64,000 nucleotides of DNA, taken from NCBI GenBank assembly GCA_964559125.1, contig CAZLGW010000022.1, positions 33,385 to 97,384 of the forward strand, written 5' to 3'. This document shows positions 27,585-36,209 of the stretch, in pieces. Position 1 is the first letter of the stretch. Each line of letters begins with the position of its first letter. The notes under the pieces were generated by a model, which saw only the letters and a list, made by a program, of their open reading frames with translations, was not told the origin of the DNA and made no database searches. Origin of the DNA: Ravibacter sp964559125 (GTDB taxonomy: Bacteria; Bacteroidota; Bacteroidia; Cytophagales; Spirosomataceae). The position numbers and the translations under genes were made by a program.

Positions 27585-28277
27585 TCAGCTTACTTTAACG
27601 GTAAACTCCATCGCCTTTTTAGGATAAATGGTAGCAGAGAGGTATCCGTTATCCGGGTTGCGTACATAATCGACATAATCCTTTGTGGAAGGCTGAAATC
27701 CCACAATATCGTCTACGGCAATGACCGCTCCCTTCTTCAGATTAGGCTCTATAAGCTTAAAGATAGGATACACCATATCCGGCCATCCGTCCAGGAGCAC
27801 AAAGTCCCATTTCGTATCCATCTGTTTCAATGTTTCCCGGGCATCTCCTTCAACTATTTCCACATAATCTGAAAGGCCGGCTTCTTCTATATTCTGCCGG
27901 GCCACTTTTACCTTGTGCGGAAGATATTCGGTAGAGACGACTTTGCCGCCGTTGTCTTTTGCAGCTTTACCGAGGTAAATCGTCGATATGCCGAAGGAGG
28001 TCCCGAACTCGAAGATATTCTTTGCGTTCAATGCCCGTGCCTGCATATAAAGAAAAGTGCCCTGGAACGGCAGGATCGGGGTGTATTTATCGTCGTAAAA
28101 CCGTTCGTTTTCCGTTTTCCAGTCAATGCCTTTACCGTACAGCTTAAATGCCTTCGGCAGGAAATGAAAAACCATGGTCCAGCCCTGTTTCAGCGCCGCT
28201 TTGTACAATCGCGATAGAGTCGCCTCTACTTTCGGGTCATTGAGTACCCCAAATAGTTCCGGTGTTACTTTAGGCAT
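27585..28277 (-). CDS. Class I SAM-dependent methyltransferase (O-methyltransferase-like)
   Basis: 230 residues from the ATG at 28277. Motif I is IFEFGTSFGISTIYL, followed by VVSTEYLPHKVKVARQNIEE with the acidic residue for the ribose, then YVEIVEGDARE and WDFVLLDGWPDM. The layout is close to class I O-methyltransferases of the caffeoyl-CoA/catechol type, although the substrate is unknown. It lies between two ABC half-transporter genes, 11 bp after the intact one; the context could mean modification of a siderophore or catechol, which is inference. Confidence 0.82.
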   Translation of the reverse strand: MPKVTPELFGVLNDPKVEATLSRLYKAALKQGWTMVFHFLPKAFKLYGKGIDWKTENERFYDDKYTPILPFQGTFLYMQARALNAKNIFEFGTSFGISTIYLGKAAKDNGGKVVSTEYLPHKVKVARQNIEEAGLSDYVEIVEGDARETLKQMDTKWDFVLLDGWPDMVYPIFKLIEPNLKKGAVIAVDDIVGFQPSTKDYVDYVRNPDNGYLSATIYPKKAMEFTVKVS

Positions 28278-28288
28278 AGTGTTGAAAT

Positions 28289-30040
28289 TTAAATTACAAA
28301 TTCTTTTGCTCTTGTGTGCGCGTTCCACATTCGCTGATAAAGCTCGCTGCTCTGTAGCAGATCGTTGTGTCTTCCCTGCGCGCTCAGCCTCCCGTTGTCG
28401 AACAATAAGATATTGTCGGCTTCGGTAATAGTGCTTAAGCGGTGGGCAATGATCAGGACTGTCTTATCTTTTATCAGCTCGCTGAATGCCTGTTGAATTT
28501 TGTATTCGTTTTCAGGGTCGGCAAAGGCCGTTGCCTCGTCCAGGACCAGGATCGGGGCATCTTTAAGAATGGCCCTTGCCAGCTGAAAGCGCTGCTGCTC
28601 GCCTCCGCTCAGGTGTACGCCCGACTGGCCGAACAGTGTGTCATACCTTTTGGGCAGGCTCAAAATCAGGTCGTGTATCTGCGCTGCCCGGGCAGCATTT
28701 TCTATTTCTTCCCGGCTTTTGTCCATCCCCATCCGGATGTTGTCATACATACTCTGCCGGAACATAAAGCTATCCTGGAAGACAAAAGACACGATTTGCA
28801 TCAGTTGTCCGGGGGGATAATTCCTGATGTCTTTTCCGCCGATGTAGATACTTCCCTCGGTAACGTCCCAGAACCTGGAAAGAAGCTGCCCGACGGTACT
28901 TTTGCCCGCCCCCGACGGCCCGACCAGGGCCGTGATCGTTTTTTCCTTTATTTCAAAGCTGATATTCTGCAATACACGGTTCTGATCCTGGTAGGCGAAG
29001 GAAACATCTACGAATTCTATGCGGAAGCTTTCAGGATTTTGCTGTTGGGTACTTCCCGGCAGATCGTCCTGGTACAACAGCGCGTCGATCTGCTCTACTC
29101 CCCGGTTGATGACCGAAAGCTGCATACCCATATTGCTCAAAACAAACAGCGGCTTTATATAGCCTGTTCCCAGGATCAGGAATAGTAAAAGGGTAGCCAG
29201 CGTAACCCCGTTCTGAAAATATAAATACAAACCCAGGGCCAGTACGGGCAGCATGGCATTGCTGGTAAAACTCATAAACACGGCAAACCCGGGCGTGCTG
29301 ATCTTTATCCAGTCGGCTACGAAGCCATTGAAACGCTTGACAGCATTTCCGTACTTTTCGAATGTTTCGGCCGATTGCCCGAATATTTTCATTACCGGCA
29401 TAGCGCGTACGTACTCTACTATGCCGGCATTCATGTCCTCCAGCGACTGATGGTAATTACGTATCTGTTGCCCGTTCTGTCCTCCATACATTACGGGGAT
29501 CAGGGCTGCCAGTACCAGCAACGGTACAAAACTAACGGCCGCCAGGCGCCAGTCCTGCGAAAACAGGTAAATAATCGTTACAAGAGGCAGCGTTATACCT
29601 TTTACAAAGTCAGGGATCTGGTGAGCAATGAAATTTTCGATACGCTCCACATCATCCGAAAGTATCTTCTTCAACGCCCCGGAATTACGGTTGTTGAGAT
29701 AGCCCATGGGCATCTTCCCCACCTTATCCGTAATAAACCTCCGCAGCTCGAAAAGAATGTTGAAAGCGGCGATATGGGACAGGATCCCCGATAGGAACAG
29801 CACCGACATACTCACCACCGCAGCGATAACGGCATAGACGATATAAGTACGTACAAGCTCAAAGTCCACGGTTTCGGTAGTGAGCTCGCGTATAATGTAA
29901 AACACAAGCACATAGGGCACAAGACTCAGTATGGCGTGTACGACCGCCAGCAGCCCGGATGCAAAGAGCAATCCTTTCTTCCTCCCCGCTATTTCGAGCA
30001 GGCGCGAAATGCCGTTTTTCCTTTGTCTTTTTTCGCTCAC
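28289..30040 (-). CDS. ABC transporter half-molecule, exporter fold (membrane domain plus ATPase)
   Basis: 583 residues. Six membrane spans (about 20-320), then a complete nucleotide-binding domain: Walker A GPSGAGKS, Q-loop FVFQDSF, signature LSGGEQQ, Walker B ILVLDEATAFAD and switch His in IIAHRLST. It starts at GTG 30040, 7 bp after the DUF4374 gene. Together with the truncated half at 26273 it would form a heterodimer like YbtPQ or IrtAB, exporter-fold systems that move ferric siderophores inward. Here the partner appears broken, so function may rest on a homodimer. Confidence 0.9.
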   Translation of the reverse strand: MSEKRQRKNGISRLLEIAGRKKGLLFASGLLAVVHAILSLVPYVLVFYIIRELTTETVDFELVRTYIVYAVIAAVVSMSVLFLSGILSHIAAFNILFELRRFITDKVGKMPMGYLNNRNSGALKKILSDDVERIENFIAHQIPDFVKGITLPLVTIIYLFSQDWRLAAVSFVPLLVLAALIPVMYGGQNGQQIRNYHQSLEDMNAGIVEYVRAMPVMKIFGQSAETFEKYGNAVKRFNGFVADWIKISTPGFAVFMSFTSNAMLPVLALGLYLYFQNGVTLATLLLFLILGTGYIKPLFVLSNMGMQLSVINRGVEQIDALLYQDDLPGSTQQQNPESFRIEFVDVSFAYQDQNRVLQNISFEIKEKTITALVGPSGAGKSTVGQLLSRFWDVTEGSIYIGGKDIRNYPPGQLMQIVSFVFQDSFMFRQSMYDNIRMGMDKSREEIENAARAAQIHDLILSLPKRYDTLFGQSGVHLSGGEQQRFQLARAILKDAPILVLDEATAFADPENEYKIQQAFSELIKDKTVLIIAHRLSTITEADNILLFDNGRLSAQGRHNDLLQSSELYQRMWNAHTRAKEFVI

Positions 30041-30047
30041 CCGTATC

Positions 30048-31355
30048 TTATTTACCTATAAAGATCAGTTCGGCCGCTACACCGCCTTTTGTAACCGTAA
30101 CCGCTTTCTGAGCTTTGCCCGTCCCCGGGTCATAGCTGTAAAACCCGCTGTTTGTCCCGTCATAGTACTGGAAATACAATTTCCCCTCATGCTTATACGA
30201 AGTGGGATACATAAAGGAGCCGGTAGCCGGGATATCATTAATAATCGTAGCCGTTTTAGCATTAAGATCGAGCCTGACCCAGCGCTGGCTGACGCTGTAG
30301 AACGCCAGGTTAAACAGCTGCGCCTGCTCATTTTCCGTAAGCTGTCCGGTCATCGCATATTTATAGATCAGCTGCAACAGCTGCGGCGATTCGTCGGTGG
30401 CATTCACACAGGCGTAGGCGATACCGTTGGCATCGTATAGCGTGCCGGTAAGCGTCTGTATCATCAGGTCGCTGTACCCCAGTTTATCAAGAGGATTAAA
30501 GGAATAGTCAGGATCAAAGTCGTTCGTAACGGCAGATATTTTAAGGATCTGGGGCCTTGAGACGTCTTGAGCGGTAGATCCTACACCCCCGTCCAGGCCG
30601 TACGATCCCTGGCAGGTTATATAAATATTACCCTGCTCGTCTATCACCGGGTTTTCTTTTCCCCTCGTTATAGCGTACATCCCGCCTTCGTAAGAAATGG
30701 TCTTTTCCCATTGTCTGGTAGCAAGATTGATCACTTCCACGTAGATTTTACTTTCTTCATAATACAGGCCTGTCGTGGGATCGTCTGTCCAGTAGAACAT
30801 AAACAAGCGGTTATCGCTAGCCCGGTATACCCCGGCATAATAAGTATACCACCGGTTTTGCGGATCTATATTGGTCGCTTTCGACATGTCAATCTTACCC
30901 GTCTGCTCCATCGTAGTCGGGTTAAAAAGTATCAGGTCAAGGTCGTTGAACTGTGTTACCACACCCACATCTTTATTACAGACCAGTGCAAAATAAGACG
31001 GCCCGGATAGCGGGAAGCTGGCCACCTCTTCGATGACGCCGGTTGCTTTCGACACCCCCATCTTCGTAAATTTATTTTCGCCCGAAAGCGACACGCCGTA
31101 GATGTATCGGCCCAGCTTACCAAACGTCCATAGGTTGGTATAAGCAGACTTTTGGGTAAGGTCAATACCAGACGCTTCTTCCAGCGAATTATAATGCCCC
31201 GCATAGTAACCGGTACGGCCGCCTACGCCGGTATAGGCAGAAACAACTACCCCGCTATCGTAATATTTGGAGTCTTCCACAGGTTTCGTATCCTCTTCCT
31301 TGTCACAGCCCCAGAGGCCGGCGATCAGGAGGATGCTTAAAATTGACTTTCTCAT
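30048..31355 (-). CDS. DUF4374 beta-propeller lipoprotein, XusB-like siderophore-binding candidate
   Basis: 435 residues. The signal peptide ends in LLIAGLWGC, so Cys17 is the lipid anchor. The body has repeating blades with conserved aromatic-Gly patterns (LGRYIYGVSLSGENKF, NRWYTYYAGVYRASDNRLFMF, GNIYITCQGSYG), characteristic of DUF4374. In Bacteroides, the lipoprotein XusB with this kind of propeller captures xenosiderophores at the cell surface beside its TonB receptor XusA. Here it lies 29 bp after a TonB receptor gene and before the ABC half-transporter, matching that arrangement. The functional match is by context, not measured. Confidence 0.82.
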   Translation of the reverse strand: MRKSILSILLIAGLWGCDKEEDTKPVEDSKYYDSGVVVSAYTGVGGRTGYYAGHYNSLEEASGIDLTQKSAYTNLWTFGKLGRYIYGVSLSGENKFTKMGVSKATGVIEEVASFPLSGPSYFALVCNKDVGVVTQFNDLDLILFNPTTMEQTGKIDMSKATNIDPQNRWYTYYAGVYRASDNRLFMFYWTDDPTTGLYYEESKIYVEVINLATRQWEKTISYEGGMYAITRGKENPVIDEQGNIYITCQGSYGLDGGVGSTAQDVSRPQILKISAVTNDFDPDYSFNPLDKLGYSDLMIQTLTGTLYDANGIAYACVNATDESPQLLQLIYKYAMTGQLTENEQAQLFNLAFYSVSQRWVRLDLNAKTATIINDIPATGSFMYPTSYKHEGKLYFQYYDGTNSGFYSYDPGTGKAQKAVTVTKGGVAAELIFIGK

Positions 31356-31384
31356 TTGAATAAAATTGATTAGATAATGTTTGT

Positions 31385-33754
31385 TTATATAGGCCCCTGC
31401 TGACGGCTGAAAGCTATTTCATAGATAATCCGGATGTTGAAGCTCCTGCCCGGCTTGGGTACGGAAAAGTGATCGAAAAGTTCTTTGTCAAAGAGGTTGT
31501 TGATGTTAAAAGCGGTGGTGAGGTTATATTTTGTAAGCTTGTAAGACAAACCGAGATCGGTGCGGTTTTGGGTAGGAACAAACAATTCGGGGCGTTTTTT
31601 ATAGCTATCGCTTTGTCCCACCAGGGTGTGGTTATAGTAGCCTATGTACAGGTAATTAATATAAGCCCTTAGCCCGTTTTCCCCGGTTGCGATATTGTAT
31701 TCCAGCTCCACATTTCCAAAATGGGTGGGATGGTTGGGGAAGGATGTCCCTTCCAGGAAGGCAAACATGGGGTCTTTCAGCATTCTGAAGACTTTCGACA
31801 GATGCGTATAAGCTCCTTTGAGCCTCCAGTCCTTATACCTGACTGCAGCTTCTGCTTCCGCACCGACGGTTCGTACTCTTTCCTGGTTTTCATACCGCCT
31901 GACTATGCCCGTACCAGCATAAATAATATCAAACTGGTCCCGGAGGAAACCGTTGACAGCGAAGGTGAGGAAGACGTCATTTCCTGCTTTCCGGCTATAG
32001 TCCACCGAAAAGTTAACATTATGACTGTTTTCGGGCTTCAGGTTCGTGTTTCTCAGAATAGTAGCGCCGTCGCCCACAAACTGTTCAAAATTCGGGATCA
32101 GGTATCCTCTTTCGTACGAAGCCTTTGCATGAATGCCGTCGGCGATACGGTATTTCCCGGCGAAGTAGTAACCGTAAAAGCTCTCTTTCTTCGTCAACGG
32201 CTCAAATGTGCTGTTTTCCACCCCGTTTAATTCAAAGAAATACCTTTTTACAGCCCCGGTTATGGTCATCCTATCCCAGAAAAGGCCTTCGTATTGCAGG
32301 CCGCCAATATTTTTGACCAGCGTTTGCGGATACTTTAAATAGTCTCTCTGCGGATTATCGATGAGGTAATTCGTACCCGTACGTTTCTGCCAGGCATATA
32401 AGTTCGACAACGTCAGCTTTTGGTTATCCGACAGCGTAATATTCAGCGTAGTCCTGTTGATGATGCTGTTGGTATAGTTATCGTTTAGTCCGTAGCTGTA
32501 TTCGCCCGGGGCGTCCTGTTTGATAATGCGTCCGCTCCAGCTGTATACATTCCTGGAAGTGTCGGCATAGTGCAGCTTGTCGTGGCTGAGGTTCAGGTGG
32601 TTGATCAGCTGTAGTCTTTCGATTCGTTTTTCATACCGCATTCCGCCGGAGTGGTTACGGGCCCGGTATTCTGTTTCCCCCAAGCTGGTGGTCGTAATCC
32701 TGGCCCAGTTCTGCACCTCCTTGAAGCCTTCGGAGTAGTTATAGAAGAAGCGGAGTTCATCGGCCCATTTTTTGGAATGCGTGCCGAAATCCAGGGATGC
32801 GAACGAAGCCTGGTAGGCATCGTGAAAGCGCCTGACGGTTTCGTATTTATTTTTTTCAAAAACAAAAGCCCGCATCCGGTAGTTGTTGTCAGAATGATTG
32901 AAGGCGCCGCTTACATTCAGGAAATAGTTGGATTTACCGGCCAGTCCCAGGCTCAGGTCGGCCATGTGCGTGTTAAAAGAACCGAGATAATAGCCTGCTT
33001 TTAAGCTATTGTGCGCTTTTTGCTCCGTAACAATATTAATAGCGCCGCCCATAGCGTCTGTCCCGATGTCTACGGGTACTACGCCCTTGTACACATCCAT
33101 ACGTTTGATATTGTTTAAAGGCAGTGTAGAAAGATCATAATTCGGGTAGGCAATCTCCATAGGTACACCGTCGACATAAATACGGATACCGGTGCCGGTT
33201 ATCCCGTTTATCGATATATCCGAGCGGTCGCCGAGGCTGCCCGACCTTCGGATCCTTACCCCCGAAAGCCGGTCGGCCACATCGGTAAGCACCGTACTCT
33301 GCTGAATTACGTCTTTAATATCCACACTCCTGACGGCAATGGACTTTGCCTCCATAACCCTGGATTCCTTAGGAGCTGTAACCGTAAATTCATCCAGGTT
33401 CCGGCTTACAGGCTTAAGCGCAAAGCGCTCAGTGAGCGTACCCCGAGCAGGCAGGGTCAGTTCTTTCTGAAGGGTTTCGAAACCTATGTGGGACAAGGTG
33501 ATTGTATAAGTACCGGCGGGAAGGTTTGATATCTGAAAATAGCCGGAGGAATCGCTGATGGTATTGAATCCGGTATTTACCATAGAGACGGTCACACCTG
33601 CGAGAGGGCCGTTGTCTGTATCGGTTATTCTGCCGCGGAGCACAGCTTTCTGGGCAAACGCAAGAACCGGCAACAGGCAAAAAAGGAGCATACCACCGCG
33701 TCTGCCTATGCGATTGTATTTTAGGAGAAAACTAATTTGTAAAGACTCAGTCAT
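31385..33754 (-). CDS. TonB-dependent siderophore receptor with carboxypeptidase-regulatory domain, XusA-like
   Basis: 789 residues from the ATG at 33754 (an in-frame TTG precedes it). Signal peptide to about 35 (LAFAQ), a CarboxypepD_reg domain (VLRGRITDTDNGPLAGVTVS), the plug (SGVRIRRSGSLGDRSDISIN, IRIYVDGVPMEI, AMGGAINIVT) and a barrel. It lacks an STN domain, so it does not signal to a FecR. The plug begins after MEAKSIAVRSVDIKDVIQQS. It is the first gene of the iron operon and is divergent from the DUF3325-PepSY genes. Confidence 0.93.
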   Translation of the reverse strand: MTESLQISFLLKYNRIGRRGGMLLFCLLPVLAFAQKAVLRGRITDTDNGPLAGVTVSMVNTGFNTISDSSGYFQISNLPAGTYTITLSHIGFETLQKELTLPARGTLTERFALKPVSRNLDEFTVTAPKESRVMEAKSIAVRSVDIKDVIQQSTVLTDVADRLSGVRIRRSGSLGDRSDISINGITGTGIRIYVDGVPMEIAYPNYDLSTLPLNNIKRMDVYKGVVPVDIGTDAMGGAINIVTEQKAHNSLKAGYYLGSFNTHMADLSLGLAGKSNYFLNVSGAFNHSDNNYRMRAFVFEKNKYETVRRFHDAYQASFASLDFGTHSKKWADELRFFYNYSEGFKEVQNWARITTTSLGETEYRARNHSGGMRYEKRIERLQLINHLNLSHDKLHYADTSRNVYSWSGRIIKQDAPGEYSYGLNDNYTNSIINRTTLNITLSDNQKLTLSNLYAWQKRTGTNYLIDNPQRDYLKYPQTLVKNIGGLQYEGLFWDRMTITGAVKRYFFELNGVENSTFEPLTKKESFYGYYFAGKYRIADGIHAKASYERGYLIPNFEQFVGDGATILRNTNLKPENSHNVNFSVDYSRKAGNDVFLTFAVNGFLRDQFDIIYAGTGIVRRYENQERVRTVGAEAEAAVRYKDWRLKGAYTHLSKVFRMLKDPMFAFLEGTSFPNHPTHFGNVELEYNIATGENGLRAYINYLYIGYYNHTLVGQSDSYKKRPELFVPTQNRTDLGLSYKLTKYNLTTAFNINNLFDKELFDHFSVPKPGRSFNIRIIYEIAFSRQQGPI

Positions 33755-33802
33755 CAATGATCACTTTCCGGTAGCAATTTCTCCGCGAATGTATTAATTA
33801 TA

Positions 33803-33813
33803 TTTAGTCTAAA
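33803..33813. promoter_or_regulatory. Palindromic operator candidate TTTAGTCTAAA in the divergent iron promoter
   Basis: An 11-bp odd palindrome with 5-bp arms around a central T. It lies between the divergent TonB receptor and DUF3325 genes, in or near the -33 region of the plus-strand promoter (its -7 element is at 33834). TTAGnCTAA-type sites are the kind bound by DtxR/IdeR-like metalloregulators, so it is a reasonable iron-box candidate; no regulator gene was found in the window. Confidence 0.4.
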
Positions 33814-33833
33814 AAAGAATAATTGTTTTTTGC

Positions 33834-33841
33834 TAGATTTG
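33834..33841 (+). promoter_or_regulatory. -7 promoter element (TAGATTTG) for the DUF3325-DUF3649-PepSY operon
   Basis: TAGATTTG matches TAnnTTTG and lies 19 bp upstream of the ATG at 33861. The leader would be about 12-15 nt. A consensus -33 TTTG was not found; the palindrome at 33803 occupies that region, as expected for a repressor-controlled promoter. Confidence 0.5.
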
Positions 33842-33860
33842 CGACAAAAAACAAACCAAT

Positions 33861-34163
33861 ATGCTGGGACTACTTTTAGCTATGACCGGAGGATTTGCTT
33901 ATTACAGCCGGTCAAAATATTTTCCGGAGGCGCATCAAAAACTGAGAGGTAAAATTCCGGGGTGGTCAGGGGCCCTCCTGCTGATTTGGGCAACAGGGGT
34001 ATGTATGTACCGTTACGGCGCGGGCCTGGGCCTGTTCATGGCTTCGGTGATCATTCCTACTGCTTATTGCCTGCTGGTCTGGGTTTTAAACCTGCCCCGT
34101 GCATATACGGTTATCACCTTATCGGCCCTGGCGATCTTTCTGTTCATTGATATTTTACACTGA
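33861..34163 (+). CDS. DUF3325-like small membrane protein of iron-uptake operons
   Basis: 100 residues with three to four hydrophobic spans (about 3-17, 33-50, 54-76 and 80-98). The spacing and length match DUF3325, found with PepSY and DUF3649 proteins next to siderophore receptors, mainly in Proteobacteria. Its role is unknown, probably inner-membrane and associated with iron reduction or transport by the PepSY protein. Its stop codon overlaps the start of the next gene (TGATG), implying translational coupling. Confidence 0.65.
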   Translation: MLGLLLAMTGGFAYYSRSKYFPEAHQKLRGKIPGWSGALLLIWATGVCMYRYGAGLGLFMASVIIPTAYCLLVWVLNLPRAYTVITLSALAIFLFIDILH

Positions 34164-34456
34164 TGCCTGCCAATAGTAAATACTTAACCACCAAAGGCCA
34201 GCGTGCCGTCAAGATCATTACCGGCATTATCGGGGGCTATCTTGTTTCGGCGAGCTTTCACTTGTTTATGGCCTTGTTGCCGGCAACGAGAGATGCCGTT
34301 ATTATTCTCTCGAGTTTCTCCTTCTTTATTGCCTGGGCTGTGTTGCTCCTGCTGGTTTTCCTGGCCAGAAATGCCTGGAACGCGTTATGGCTGTACCTGG
34401 CGCTGACCCTGATTTTCGGAGGGGCATTCTGGTATTTAAAACCTGTATTATCATGA
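34163..34456 (+). CDS. DUF3649-like iron-uptake membrane protein
   Basis: 97 residues with three hydrophobic stretches. The segment GGYLVSASFHLFMALLPATR followed by DAVIILSSFSFFIAWAVLLL and FLARNAWNALW has the pattern of DUF3649/iron-uptake proteins (GGY at the first span, basic residues between spans, W near the end). It is predicted in the inner membrane. It overlaps the PepSY gene by 4 bp (ATGA) and the gene before it by 1 bp, so the three are translated as one unit. Confidence 0.65.
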   Translation: MPANSKYLTTKGQRAVKIITGIIGGYLVSASFHLFMALLPATRDAVIILSSFSFFIAWAVLLLLVFLARNAWNALWLYLALTLIFGGAFWYLKPVLS

Positions 34457-36060
34457 AGCTGAAAGGATTTGCCAACCGGCCTTACAATATATTCTTTCAT
34501 TTGCATACCGTCAGCGGGATCGTATTGGCCGTAGCGTTGTTTGTTATCTTTTTTGCCGGTGCGTTTACGCTTTTCAAAGCGGAATTTTACCTGTGGGAAA
34601 ATCCGCAGGCCCGCACCTCCGATATCCGGGATTTTAGTATCTCAAATGTCCTTGATGCCCTGAAGCGCGAGGATCTTGCTTTTGACCTGGACGACGAGAC
34701 GTTCATATCGCTGCCTACCGCCCAAAGCCCGATTATCCGGATTTTTGCGCATATCGAGCCTGAAAAAGAGGGTGCACCGGAAATACATTATGAAGGTAGA
34801 ATGGATCCGGCAAGCTTCAAAATGCTGGATAAGCCTCCGAGTACTGTAGGAGAAACCCTGTATAAGCTCCACTTTTTTGATCAGATCCCCTATGCAGGTC
34901 GCTGGATAGCGGGGTTTGTTTCCCTGTTTTTCATATTTGCTACCATTACAGGCGTGCTGGTACATTGGAAAAACATCCTGACCAAATTCTGGGCTTACGG
35001 ATGGAAGGGTACGTGGAAACAGATATGGACCAATGCACATACGGTATTCGGTATGCTGGGCCTGCCCTACCAGTTTATGTATGCGGTCACAGGGGCTTTT
35101 TACCTGCTTCTTCTCCTGGTGCTGTTACCTACAGTGATGCTGCTCTACGAAGGGGCTCCGGAAAACGTTTTTAAGCTGGCCTACCCTATGTATAATATGG
35201 AGTACAGCGAGGACGCGGAAGCGGCAGATCATACTACGAATATAGAGGTGATTCAACGCAAGTGGGAAGCCGCATACGGCAAGGATTATAAATTGGTTGG
35301 CATTCAGGCCAATCATCTGCTCCGGGAAGATGCCGGAGTAACCTTCCGGATGATCAGCAAAGACCCGGAAGTATTTTTTTCGAACGCTTATGTAGGATAC
35401 CGGTTGAAAGAAGTAGAAGAAGTCTTCAGCTCTCTTCCCGAGAATAAGAGATTCACCTACAAAGTCATAGAGTCGATCATGCACCTGCACTTCGCCTCTT
35501 TCGGAGGCCTGTTTGTGAAAGCGGTGTATTTTATAATGGCCCTGTTCTCCTGTTTTGTTTTTGTCAGCGGTATTCTCATCTGGAAGGACGCCCGTAACAA
35601 CAACCGGTATACGGAAGGTCAGAAGCGTTTTCACCGGCGGGTAACCCTGGTATTCCTGGCTATCTGCTTCACGCTGTTCCCGGCCACTGCTATCCTGTTT
35701 TCGGCCGAGCTCCTGGCCCCGGCTGCAAACCACATTTTTTGGGTAAATACGGCCTTTTTTCTATCTTGGCTGTTGCTGTCGCTGGCTGCCATGCTGTTGT
35801 CATCCGAAAGGGCGATCACTCATTTCAGCCTGTGGCTTGGAGGATTGTTCTCTCTGCTGGTCCCGTTAGTAAACGGCTTCACAACGGGCGACTGGCCGTG
35901 GAAGACCTCCGTCACCGAGGTATGGGCTACCGACCTCTTCTGGCTGGCCACCGGCGTGCTCAGCTTTTCGGTTTACCTTTTTACCCGTTTACCGGGACAA
36001 CCGGAAACGATGGAACTGGCCCCGGGTAGCGCTAAAGTCAAAATCCTCGATATAACATGA
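34453..36060 (+). CDS. PepSY-domain inner-membrane protein, XusC-like
   Basis: 535 residues from the ATG at 34453; a longer in-frame extension back to 34387 lacks coding character. The PepSY_TM architecture is visible: N-terminal span after HLHTVSGIVLAVALFVIFFA, a periplasmic part, a conserved His-bearing span pair (LHFFDQIPYAGRWIAGFVSL, GVLVHWKNIL), a long loop, another LHFASFGGLFVKAVYF span, and four more C-terminal spans. Such proteins, e.g. FoxB-like or XusC, are thought to reduce or release iron from siderophores. It completes the divergent arm of the iron locus. Confidence 0.88.
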   Translation: MKLKGFANRPYNIFFHLHTVSGIVLAVALFVIFFAGAFTLFKAEFYLWENPQARTSDIRDFSISNVLDALKREDLAFDLDDETFISLPTAQSPIIRIFAHIEPEKEGAPEIHYEGRMDPASFKMLDKPPSTVGETLYKLHFFDQIPYAGRWIAGFVSLFFIFATITGVLVHWKNILTKFWAYGWKGTWKQIWTNAHTVFGMLGLPYQFMYAVTGAFYLLLLLVLLPTVMLLYEGAPENVFKLAYPMYNMEYSEDAEAADHTTNIEVIQRKWEAAYGKDYKLVGIQANHLLREDAGVTFRMISKDPEVFFSNAYVGYRLKEVEEVFSSLPENKRFTYKVIESIMHLHFASFGGLFVKAVYFIMALFSCFVFVSGILIWKDARNNNRYTEGQKRFHRRVTLVFLAICFTLFPATAILFSAELLAPAANHIFWVNTAFFLSWLLLSLAAMLLSSERAITHFSLWLGGLFSLLVPLVNGFTTGDWPWKTSVTEVWATDLFWLATGVLSFSVYLFTRLPGQPETMELAPGSAKVKILDIT

Positions 36061-36209
36061 GCAATACATGGCTGAATAAATGGGATGGCACCTTTACCTT
36101 ACCCTTCTTAATTTTGAAAGTGCTGACATATCATTCTTTTCAGATAAGAAGGGTATGTTTCCCCGGATGCGGTTCCCTGCCCCGCAACTCTTGCCCCATA
36201 GGTGATTGA
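36057..36209 (+). pseudogene. Possible methyltransferase N-terminal stub, cut after about 10 codons
   Basis: The PepSY stop codon overlaps an ATG (ATGA). The 50-codon frame begins MSNTWLNKWD, which looks like the start of small class I SAM methyltransferases (WLNKWDERY-type openings). From about 36087 the reading is unrelated and runs antisense to the SGNH gene until a stop at 36207. The simplest reading is a gene cut off by a rearrangement at about 36087. The similarity rests on ten residues and is weak. Confidence 0.3.

Noticed and set aside
28442..29185. 247-codon plus-strand frame opposite the intact ABC transporter gene
   Set aside because: Antisense shadow of conserved ATPase motifs.
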